From Pigoraptor chileana (Eukaryota; Opisthokonta; Filasterea), in assembly GCA_943704495.1 (NCBI GenBank), contig CALSCR010002772.1:1-34671 (forward strand): a stretch of DNA of 34,671 nt. The letters are read 5' to 3'. Numbering within the stretch: position 1 is the stretch's first letter; every line of letters starts with the position of its first letter. The position numbers and the translations under genes are program-made. The notes below the pieces were generated by a model. The model worked only from the letters and a program-made list of their open reading frames with translations, searched no databases and was not told the DNA's origin. Positions 11,952 through 20,703 of the stretch are shown one piece after another.

Positions 11952-12866
11952 ATGTGTGTGTGCATGTGTACGTAGGTAGATGGGTGTGTATGTGTGTGTT
12001 TGGGTATGTAGATGAGTTCTGGGCATGGTGTGTGTGCCTCATGGCGAAATCGTTTCTTTGCGGATCACCTATGCACTTCTTCAAACGCTTATTGGAAGTT
12101 TCCATTGGTTTTTCGTTTCGTTCGTTTCGTGCGTCACCACACGTCACCACCCGTCATCACAGCTGCAAGTGGCGGACTCTGACCTACTTGCATTCAGCCT
12201 GAACGCGTCCACGCCCGCAAGTACCCTCTCTGTGCTTCGCAACGTCACAGTCAACGTGTTTGAACGCGATCTGACGTCATCCTTTGCATCGCGATTGGCG
12301 AACGGCACGGGTGCAACCGCTATACGCACCATTGCGACAGAGGCGACCGCCGCCTGCGACACGGTCATGAAGGTGGGTGCCACTCCCTCTCCTTTATCAT
12401 GCGTACATGCGTGCATGCGCACATTCCTTTCATTGCTATTCGGCCTGTGCATCCTGGGACTCCAACCCACTTTAGATACGTACAATCTCGCGCTGCTCAC
12501 ACATCCATACATGCACAACTGCACGCACACACGCATGCACACGCACACACGCACACGCACACGCACGCATGCACATGCTTAGGTTTCTCGCTGCGTCGTC
12601 GGCTGTCCGCCTGGACGACACATCCGCGTGGCTCAGAGCGCGTACTTCCAAAAGGACTGCGAGAACTTCAAGAGCGGCTATGGGTTCAGTGTGAGGGGGA
12701 GCGGATACAACCGTGAATTGTACTGGTCGTCGCGCGAAGTTGGGACGAGCGATAAAGGGGTGGGTTGCGTGCTGATGATGCTGATATGTTTCGTGAGTGA
12801 GCATATTCGATGATGTGGGTGGGGTTTTCTTCCATTTTGTTGTTCTCGATGTTTTGTGTATGCATT

Positions 12867-12913
<47 letters not shown>

Positions 12914-13537
12914 TATTATGTATTTGAGGTGTATGTGTGTATGTGTGTATGTGTACTCTTCGTGTGGACAGGGGCTGGCGAGTGCCATGTGCATGCATGT
13001 GTACGTATACCAATTATCGTTCCCTCATCTAATTGTTCCGCCGCTCGCGTGTTTATCGGCGGCCCCTCTTGTTCCTCTATATCAGTCCTGAGGTTGGGAT
13101 CCGCGCGACACCGTTCAGTTCTCACTCTCTGCTTTTGTCGCCACTTCATTCCTGTCTTGCATTGTTTCAGGAATTTACGTACGACTACAGCACCTTTGGC
13201 TGTCCTTTCACTGTCTTTTATGAGGATGACTTCAAAGTTGCGTTGGAACTGTGGGACGGAGATGTCCTTGTGGGACCCATGACCGCCAATTACGTAATAT
13301 ATGACACCAATGGGCGATTCGGCTTCAAGTACAACTCCACCGATGCCGATGTGAGTGCATTGTCTGTCGTGCCTGTAGCATCATTGTGTGGTTTGTGGTT
13401 TGTTACTGCGAGTGTATTGCCTGTGACTCAACTGTTTGTAGCTTCACACTGTTCTCTTTTGCCGATGGCGCTCGTTGTTGCTGCGAGTCAATGGTTTGCC
13501 TTTTTTGCCTTATTTTCTGCGATCACAGCGGGAGCTA

Positions 13538-13574
<37 letters not shown>

Positions 13575-14711
13575 TGCGCCTGCAATGTCGGCTTGTTGGA
13601 CGTCATGACTAGAGTTGTGTTAGGGTTAGGGTTAGTGTGTTGTCTTTCCCACTCTCTGCGTCGGTACTCTTGCTATGACGCAATGCACTGCTGATATCGA
13701 CTGTGGAAGCTGTGACCTTGTTCATCGACAAGCTCTTTCTGATCGCATACTGTTCATACCCCAATGCATCACCGCTGCAGGCGCTGTGCTCTCAAAAGTC
13801 GCAGCACTGGTACGACGTTGTGAATGACTTTGGACTGGATCCACGCAAGGCATGGAGCCCGTCGGTGAGTGTGCATGCATACGCGGCAATGAAATGCGCC
13901 CCAATCACTCCACAAGGCAGTGTGTAGCTTTATTGTTTTGCGTGGATGCGTGTTACTGAGCCGCCGATGTTAACTGTGCGTGGTTTGCCTGGGTTGTCCA
14001 CTGCGGTTCCAGAGCGGTGCAATTATTTTTTGTGTGGTTGTGGCAGTGCATTCTGCCATCAACCTGTGTGGCGGCTGACAACGCCCCATAAGCTTTAATT
14101 TAGTGAGAGAATGTCCACCATGCATGCACGCGCCACCCTCCAATGTTCAGACACGCAATGCTCATGTCATGCCTTTCTCTCATTGTTGTTATATTTCGTT
14201 GTTATTATGTCGTTGCTATTTTTCGACAGAATTATGTCGACTGCCATGGAAAAGGCGGTGCGCCCATCGATGGCGGCCAATATCACATACTCAACAGCTC
14301 GTTCAACGGTCTCACGTGGTCAAGTGACGGCATTTTCACCATGACAATTCGCGTCGTGGATCCTACCTACAGGTCGGTATGGCTTGGTTTCTGTCTTATT
14401 TACCTTGGCATGTAATAGTCTTGTGTTTGTCAAGTCCTGTTGGTTTTTCAGTCTTCATATGTGCCTTGCGTTCGTCATTGAAATTCATGCACAAGCGGTT
14501 ATTCTAATAACTCTGCGGATACTGCACCCTCTCCTGCAGCTATTGCGACCTGGTTACGCACGTGGGAGTCAAAGTGTATGGTGCGCCGCTGGACGTCGTG
14601 CCGGGCGTGCTCGTCGTCATGGGCGTGACATTAGGCATTATGCTGGTTCTCGTTGCATCGTACTTTGTGTTTTGGAGGCAGCAGCGTGTGCCCGGACCAA
14701 AGGATGATTAG
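6820..14711 (+). CDS. CATSPERD: CatSper channel auxiliary subunit (delta/epsilon type) with N-terminal DSL/EGF-repeat ectodomain
   Basis: CatSper delta/epsilon subunits form part of the extracellular canopy over the flagellar CatSper Ca2+ channel. Exons: 6820-6900, 7446-7685, 7901-9477, 10038-11064, 11478-11849, 12163-12372, 12583-12759, 13171-13350, 13781-13864, 14230-14372, 14540-14711; about 1420 residues. Residues 1-27 are a signal peptide (SSLIAFLLVFSARV). Residues 28-160 form a Cys-poor beta region, followed by a DSL-like module and EGF-like repeats (163-632). The rest aligns with CATSPERD: a propeller strand (IFLSTNGGFNFS), GQFAVITTLNRVFYGKNG, the Ig-like core YDYSTFGCPFTVFYEDDF, ALCSQKSQHW, NYVDCHG, the RVVDPTYSYCDL strand, VKVYGAP, one membrane segment (about 1384-1408) and an 11-residue tail. 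Introns are nearly all phase 0. The weak point is the junction of exons 3 and 4: frame is kept only with donor GTTGGT at 9478, not the better-looking GTGCGT at 9474. Two separate genes remain possible, but the second would lack a start and signal peptide. Confidence 0.75.
7214..7262 (+). repeat. Decayed dispersed ~50-bp repeat unit
   Basis: AGTCCATGGGCTTAGCGCCT, continuing AATTCACTGATTGAT, resembles the units at 24826-24960 (read in reverse: AGTCAATGGCACAGCGCCTA, then ACTCACTAGCTTGAT). It lies in intron 1 of the EGF-CatSper gene. The copy is short, so the match is tentative. Confidence 0.45.
7719..7759 (+). repeat. (CA)n microsatellite, CatSper intron 2
   Basis: CA dinucleotides with a few CG interruptions lie between the donor at 7686 and the acceptor ending at 7900. 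Confidence 0.85.
8066..9473 (+). repeat. Tandem EGF-like repeat array (about 13 units) coding inside the CatSper gene
   Basis: The coding repeat runs through exon 3. Each unit has the pattern C-x-C-NGG-x-C-x-(D/E)G-x-x-G-x-G-x-C-x-x-C-x4-YG-x-x-C. Fourteen YG..C or FG..C corners are visible; the first belongs to a DSL-like module (YYGTLC, then CNGRGTC and FVGATC). In the second half the period is exactly 99 bp (33 codons): matching points fall at 8978, 9077 and 9176. The units at 8978-9076 and 9077-9175 differ at only a modest number of positions. This points to recent tandem duplication or gene conversion. The Gly-Thr-Cys step is often written GGC ACG TGC, which itself creates CACGTG sites. 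Confidence 0.9.
9539..9609 (+). repeat. (TA)n(TG)n compound microsatellite, CatSper intron 3
   Basis: About 20 TA units pass directly into about 15 TG units, a few bases after the EGF-coding exon ends. An open frame running through it (to 9664) encodes only Ile-Tyr and Cys-Val repeats and is not credible as coding. Confidence 0.95.
9636..9760 (+). repeat. Dispersed repeat, two tandem units
   Basis: Unit one reads GGAGTCTATGGGCACATCGC, then CTAAGACACTGGCTTGAATC and CTACATCTCTCTC. Unit two reads GGAGTCGATGGGCCCAGGCC, then TAAAGGCGTTTTGAGTACTT and AAGGTCTCTGTG. Unit two is the reverse complement of the SUOX-intron minisatellite core. Both units start GGAGTCNATGGGC and end in a pyrimidine tract. 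They lie in the intron between the EGF and CatSper parts of the gene. Confidence 0.8.
9944..10020 (+). repeat. (AC)n microsatellite, CatSper intron 3
   Basis: A run of about 28 AC units and a second short run end 17 bp before the acceptor AG at 10036-10037. The repeat replaces a normal pyrimidine tract there. Confidence 0.95.
11115..11330 (+). repeat. Interleaved (TG)n / (TA)n tracts, CatSper intron 4
   Basis: Three roughly similar blocks each combine a TG-rich stretch, GATATGTATA or GATATGTACA, and a TA run. They look like an amplified compound microsatellite of roughly 80 bp. Confidence 0.75.
11412..11433 (+). repeat. C22 homopolymer, CatSper intron 4
   Basis: Twenty-two consecutive C residues lie about 45 bp before the acceptor AG at 11476-11477. 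The true length is likely uncertain because of polymerase and sequencing slippage. Confidence 0.9.
12871..12904 (+). repeat. (TA)n microsatellite, CatSper intron 7
   Basis: About 17 TA units lie in the intron between exons 7 and 8, followed by TG-rich sequence to about 12955. Confidence 0.9.
13541..13571 (+). repeat. (TG)n microsatellite, CatSper intron 8
   Basis: About 15 TG units lie in the intron between exons 8 and 9, shortly before the telomere-like repeat at 13620. Confidence 0.9.
13620..13635 (+). repeat. Short interstitial telomere-type repeat (TTAGGG)2.7
   Basis: TTAGGGTTAGGGTTAG lies in intron 8 of the CatSper gene. TTAGGG is the commonest telomere repeat of animals, fungi and many protists. 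With only 2.7 units it may be a scar of a double-strand break repair, or chance. Confidence 0.7.
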
Positions 14712-15967
14712 GCGCAGGTGTTGAGTGCCAATGTCTGATAAGTGCGGTGCCAGTAACTGCGCGTGCGTGCGTGTGTGTGTTTGTGTGTGTATATTGCGGA
14801 CCGCAGCTCCGTCGGTCGGCGCTTGCCTACTTTTGTAGTGAGGGCTGTGCATAATTGGAACTTTCCCGGCGAGAATAATCGTCTTTCATCGTGTGTACTG
14901 TACTATAGTTTCCGCATAAAAGCAAATATTCTCTTTCTTATGAATATGTTCACTCGAGCCTCCCGGAATGGCGATGTTCTCCGCAACAATTGAAAAAATT
15001 CACTCTTTGTGGCATGTCATAAATGTGTCAATCGCACGTCTGTCGTCACCCAAGTTTATTTTGTGTTGTTTCTTTACCGAACCATTGAGTACGATTTCAG
15101 TGTTTTTTAATTGGCTTTTTAATTTTTAATTTTGAAAGCCAGGGTGCAAAGCAGTGCTTTTGGGCGGCAAGTAAGGCTGACGTGCCAGTGAGATCAGTCT
15201 TGTGATCTTGTCTTTATAGTTAGCACCTGCCCTGTAACAGTTGCCCCTGTTACGATGCCGTTGTACTTATGGTCAGTGCGCCGCAACCCCCGCGTAAGTA
15301 CACCCTGTTGGCGACAAGAGCTTATGCATAAGATAACTTGTCAATGACCTAACTTTCATATGCCGGACTGTAACCTTCAAACACATCGGCTCAGACCGAC
15401 TGCCTCCATTGCCACAAACACCCCGTATGGCCAGGCGTCGCTTCACAAATCGGGAGTTTTGTTGACAGATTACGACGTTGCTGCCGGCAGCCGCAGTTGT
15501 AACACAAGTAAACACGACTGCATACAAGTCGCGGAGGCCGCCACTGGTTTTTTACAACGCATCAGTAAGTCAACTCACTACCTACATTTTTAATTTACAA
15601 CGATCGGATTGCAATCAGTTCTAATCATAACTTACATCGTCCCGTCCCTTGTTAGTAACACCATGTCCACATAGTCAAATGATTCGGCTGACTCACACAC
15701 AGACTGAGGTCCTCTTGGAGTCGATATGCTGTAATTCTGGGCTGGGTAGCCGGCGAGGCGACTGCATCTGCCGCTCTAGTCAATTGGTGGATTATTCATA
15801 CTTTAAGTTGGGAATTATTGTTAATTAACGGAAGCACTCAGTTACACAGCGCATTATACCTTCCAGACAATACATACGCGCAGAAAGACGACACCATGCT
15901 AACAGAATGAGTGCAGTAAAAAAAAAACGACGTTTAGCTTCCAGCAGCCGGGCCGCTATATCGATTT
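14712..15967. other. Convergent spacer CatSper / DENN gene
   Basis: This 1.26-kb spacer between two convergent genes holds no ORF with a recognisable domain. The first 400 bp are AT-rich and probably include the CatSper 3' UTR (AATAAT near 14873, ATAAAAGCAAATATT near 14917). From about 15150 to 15900 the sequence resembles other spacers here, with frequent CAGT/ACTG and GCCGG words. An A9 run lies near 15919. Confidence 0.6.
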
Positions 15968-18900
15968 TCACATCATGCTGAGCTCAGAGTCGAAGTCAGG
16001 GTCTGCGGCGTAGTTGTCGCTAAAGAGGCTGAGTCCCAATTGGTCAATGATCGCGAGCTGCTGCAGCATCGCCTCGATCATGTCGCGGCTGCGGAGGAAG
16101 GCCTGCTCCCCGTAATACTGCTCCAGTAGCGCCGTGTTCCCTTCCACAATCGCCCCGAGATGGTCCGACAGCCGCCGCTTCTCAAGTGCAAGCCGCACCC
16201 ACGCCCGCCCGCGCCCCAAGTCCGTTTTCAGTGCCGTGTGGCGCGATATCACCCAGACGTCCTCCTTGGCACACACCGCACGCAGTCGCCGCGGATTCAT
16301 TTCGTCCTCGCGAGAAAGCTGCTCCATTGGGTCGGGGACTGAGTTCAGAAACTGCCAAAAGTCCGACGCAGCGGCGGTCACCGTCGATCCCTTGAGTCCG
16401 TGCGACCAGATGCGCTCGAGGACAAGACACATCCGCGCAACAAGAACATCGCTTTGCATGGGAAATGCTGCAACGGGATCACTGGCGACGCTGATGTCCG
16501 TATCCGCTGCGACAACCGAAGTGGTTCTGGAGAGCGACAGCGCCGACGACTGTGACCCGTGGGACGAGCTGAGGGGGTCTCCGTTGCATGCAACAAGGCC
16601 CCGGGCGATCGACGCGAGGGACGCAAGAAGCGACTCGCGCGTGGCCGCATGCGTGATGCCGAGACCCAGAGAGTCGTGTGGAATGGCCGCCTTTTGTGCA
16701 CTCTCTTGCGCAATGTTATTCCAGCTGTTCCATCGCAGCTGCTGCGCAATGCCCGGCGACGACTCCACAGAGAGAAACTTTTGAATGGCGGCATCACTGT
16801 CCCTTAGGATCCCCGTGTCCGGCACTGCGCGTATCTCCTCCACCATTAGCATTGGCCACGTGGGGAAATCGTCGTCGCCGAAACTACTTTGACTGTCATC
16901 GCTGTCGCTGTCGTCTCCAGCCGATGCCATGCGGTCTCCTCCCTCCGCAGGGTCGGATGCTGGGGGCGGCGCAGGCACAGGACAGACATACGTGTTGTGG
17001 TTGTCGAACACAGTCGACCCAGTGAGACCGTCTGTCGAAAACTGGATGCGACCAGCAACCACGGCGTCAAAGTACTGCACAGCCTGCTGAGGCTCTCCCT
17101 CGAGTGCATGCGTTTTCTCCCCTATGAAGTTGGCAAACGTCTGAGTCGCAAGAAACGACGCAAGGAAAGTCCGGTTGGCCTCGGGCTGGTCGCACATGAA
17201 GGCAAGCGAGTCGAACGCGCCGTTGATGAAGCCGTCGCCCGTGTCCTCTGACGGGATGGGGCTGTCTGTGCGCTTCCGCGACGGCAGCGGACTGATCGCT
17301 CCCGACATGCGCCTGTTCTTCAGGGGCTCCGGGGGCGCCCATCGCACCGACGCCGGCGATGGATGTGCGCTGTCATCGTCTTCGTCCCCGGACACCGGTA
17401 TAAATAGGCCTGATGAATCGCGGGATTGTCCAGACGCGACGTACGCTGCATACCCTCGAAACACATTCAGGAAGAACCTGAGAAAGGCAGCGCGGAATGC
17501 CCTATTGGGCCAGTCCGTGTCAAAGTTGCGTGGGTGCGTGCGGGCCTTCACAATGCAGTCCGACAGTTGCTCCACGAGAAGGCGAAACTCGGGCCCCGGC
17601 AGGCGCGGAATCGACTCCGACACCCGGATGTTGTTGCGGTCAAGGTCAACGAGGACGGCATCTGGGGGGAATTGGAAAGTCTCCCCGCCCGCCATTGTCA
17701 CGCTTGCCGCATTGCTCTCGTGATACGAGCCGTCCTCAAAGATGGACCCGCGATGCCGCCCGTCGCGCGTGGGCGGCGTCGGCGAGTTTGACGATGAGTT
17801 TGTCGATGACTGTGGCAGCAGTGATTTGCTGCCTTGCCTCTCAAGGCGGCGCAGGTGTGGATTTGCCGGGGGCGCCGTGGGGCGCGGGGGCTCGTCGGTG
17901 CAGATGCCAACGACATACGGCACGGGCGAGTCGAGCACGTGCAGCAGCGATCGGGGCAGAACGGGCGCATACACATAGCACCAGCAGAACGGATACATCA
18001 TTGCAAGCAGACACTCTGCCGTGGGAACGAGACGTTCGGGGCGCGTGGTAAGCAGCACTATGCGGCGCTCAGCAAGCAGGCAGCGGAAGAGAATGAGCAC
18101 GTTGTCGAGGTCGAGGAGGTCAAAAAGATCGATGAATTGGTGGTCCAAGTGCGGGAGGTCGCGCATGGAAGGGCGCCCCACATCCAATGCCACGGGTGCA
18201 GCAGTCGGCGTCGGACAATAGAAGCGCACGCCGTTTCCTCGTCGGGGCGTCGGCACCTCAAACAGGAGGTTGCGTATGCACGCCTCGGGCTGCGGAAGGT
18301 GCTTCGCCAGCTTAACGGTGGGGCTGCGCACGGCGTTCGTGTGCAGCTGTCGGAGATACGCGTCAAACGCCCCAAAGAAGCTATGTCTGGACATGATGCA
18401 GATGCACTTTGGCGCATATATGGGGCCTTTCTTCACAGACTGCGACGGGTGCAGTGGCGCCTCCGGGTGCGTGATGGCGTACATGTCCTCCAGCATACCG
18501 AGCGCACCAAGAATGTCGTCGTTGTCAATGGGTTCGTAAAAGATAAGACACGACCCGTACAGCCGATCCTGCACAGGCGGAAGGCGTTGCTTAGTCCTGG
18601 ACGTGAACACACACTACATATACTGCAACACAGACACACATCCACCCCCTTCCCCGCCCTCTATGCGTGCGTTGTGTAACGACTATCTCTACGTGGAAGT
18701 GGTGGGATGTGTACATCGACGCACGAAGTATGCAGACAAACAGTGCAAGAAGAGACAGCGAGTTGACACGCACGCACCCCATTATGTTGTGTCATGATAA
18801 ACGAGTGCGACGCTGGTCCCAGACTGCCGCCGTCCCGCCCCCCCCGTCGAAACCTGTGCACACCAAGGAGAAGTCATACATGCTCAATTCGAAGTCGGTG

Positions 18901-19498
18901 ACAATGTACACCTATCGCAATGCTCTCCGAATTGTATCAGTGATGTGTGTGTCATGACTGGTGAGGTTGAAATATCTGACAAACTCTTAATGCACACACA
19001 CACACACATAAGCATACGTGCGCACCTCATTCCGGCGGGAAAACAAAACTGGCAAACACTGCTCCCGTCAACAATATCCTCCTCACTGCCAGTGGGCGCA
19101 GGAAAGCGCTGCAGCTCACGCGCCTCGTACGCAGCAAGTAGAGGCGGCACCTCCTCTGCACCCGCCGGCGATTCACACGGCTCCAAATCTGCGGCACTGT
19201 TAGGGAGTCCAACAACCGCAAAGAAGCCAATTAGTGCGCATGGCTTGACAAGCGACTCCGGGGATGATCCGATCAGAGACGAGGCGCTAAGACGACCGCT
19301 GACGCTGTTCGTGACCGGCAGAGGACCGATGCCCCGGCCACACAGGGACGGGGGTAGCGAGGTGGCGCTTGCGGCGCTTGTCGCGGAAAAGGCGGTCGGC
19401 GACGTCACAGGGACGCTGAGTCCGTCACCCTCGGCGTCGTCCACCGACGCAACAGTGAATTCAAAGGCATGCATCGTGCTACTCTTTTTCGCGTCCAT
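15968..19498 (-). CDS. DENND5: DENN-domain Rab GEF with C-terminal RUN domain (DENND5-like)
   Basis: DENN proteins are exchange factors for Rab GTPases in membrane traffic; DENND5 proteins pair DENN with RUN domains. Exon 1 is 19026-19498 (start ATG 19498) and the last exon is 15968-18568. The uDENN part has CALIGFFAVVGLP, FCFPAGM, then DRLYGSCLIFYEP. The cDENN part (about residues 270-385) has LDHQFIDLFDLLDLDNVLIL, LLAERRIVLLTTR and DSPVPYVVGI. The dDENN part (about 465-640) has FRAAFLRFFLNVFRGYAAYV and FINGAFDSLAF. Two Ser/Asp/Pro-rich linkers interrupt the core. The C-terminus (about 855-1010) is RUN-like: LKTDLGRGRAWVRLALEKRR, then YYGEQAFLRS. I see no PLAT domain. Exon 1 ends in phase 2 and the last exon starts in phase 0, so a linking exon is needed. 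The only canonical in-frame solution I found is a 19-nt microexon at 18864-18882, giving about 1030 residues. That join is uncertain. Confidence 0.85.
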
Positions 19499-20703
19499 GC
19501 GGGGCGCTAGTGAGGCTGGTTGTTGTATCTTGAGGTTTCTCCAACTCTAAATGAGACGTAAAAGATGGTTTCAAGCAGGGACATATCACACTGCCGAGCC
19601 GTGACCGCACGAAACGGACGCCATTTCCGAATAAGATGCACAACGTGTCCAGGTACTTGACCGGTGCATCACCGTCGACGCCCACTTAAACGAACAGTGC
19701 CAATATGCGTATCCAACGCAAAGACCGAGAATGCAGGGATTTGCACTCAGACCGAGAGTAGTGTGTGACATGCACCAAGGATAACGGAAACACAGTTTCA
19801 ACATGCACCGCCAGCAACATTTGTTGAATGCAGTGGAATGGCTGCACTTTGAGCGTATGCGCCTGCGTGTGTTACATGTGTTGTTTTTGTGTTGGGTGCC
19901 GATGCGAGTGACAATGTAATATGCCGGACTAGACAGTGCTCAATCTTAGACTGGATCTATTTTTGGATGCATACGATAGACACAACCACAAATGGTCTAC
20001 ATTGGCTTGTATGCCCAAGTTAGGCAGTAACGGAATTATCACGTGATATATCAACGTCCCGGTCACGTGACGGCTCGAGTTTGCCAGTCGAGTTTGACGA
20101 CTGGCAGTCCAACTGACCATTCTTGTCCATTGATAGGGTCTATGCGAGAGGAAGGGGTGCAAATCACTCAGGATGGGACGCCACATTGTAACTGCCGACC
20201 GCCAGACTCAGTCTGTGCCGTCTATCGGAGGGAATTCCAGCAAACTGGTCGGCCGCTTGTCTATCTCACACTTTCAGCATTGACCGGCCAGCGCTGTGTG
20301 ACCTTTACATATAGCAACCACCGCCACAATGAACTAAAGTGCAAGTAGCATCAAATTTTTGTGTAGCAACTGGAAGAAACGGCATCAAAGGGAAGGCAAA
20401 AAGTGTTCTTTTGTGGTCGTGAGAGACAACAAAGGGACAGACGAAAGACAAACGCAAAACGAGGAGGACTGGTAAATGTGACTGTAGCGCAGCGATGCTG
20501 CGTGTGTGCTGTGTGGGGGACGGGCATAAACAAGAGACTCGGTGTGTGCCAGTGGAAACCGCAGACAATGTGGAAGCAAAGGAGGAGGTACACGCACAGT
20601 GACACTGGAAGCAGAGGCACAAGCACAAAGGCGCAGTGACACGGACACGCAGTGAAAGCACTGATAAATATGCCGACACGAAGAACAACGGCCTCACGGA
20701 AAA
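19499..20703. promoter_or_regulatory. Spacer DENN / spastin with paired CACGTG palindromes
   Basis: Both flanking genes read leftward, so this holds the DENN promoter and the spastin 3' end. Two perfect palindromes lie 13 bp apart: TATCACGTGATA at 20037-20048 and GTCACGTGAC at 20062-20071, about 540 bp upstream of the DENN start. Near 20076-20108 is a weak inverted repeat (GTTTGCCAGTCGAGTTTGAC, then GACTGGCAGTCCAAC). ORFs around 20305-20734 on the minus strand are low-complexity Cys/Leu/Ser translations with no domain, and I take them as spastin 3' UTR. Confidence 0.5.
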
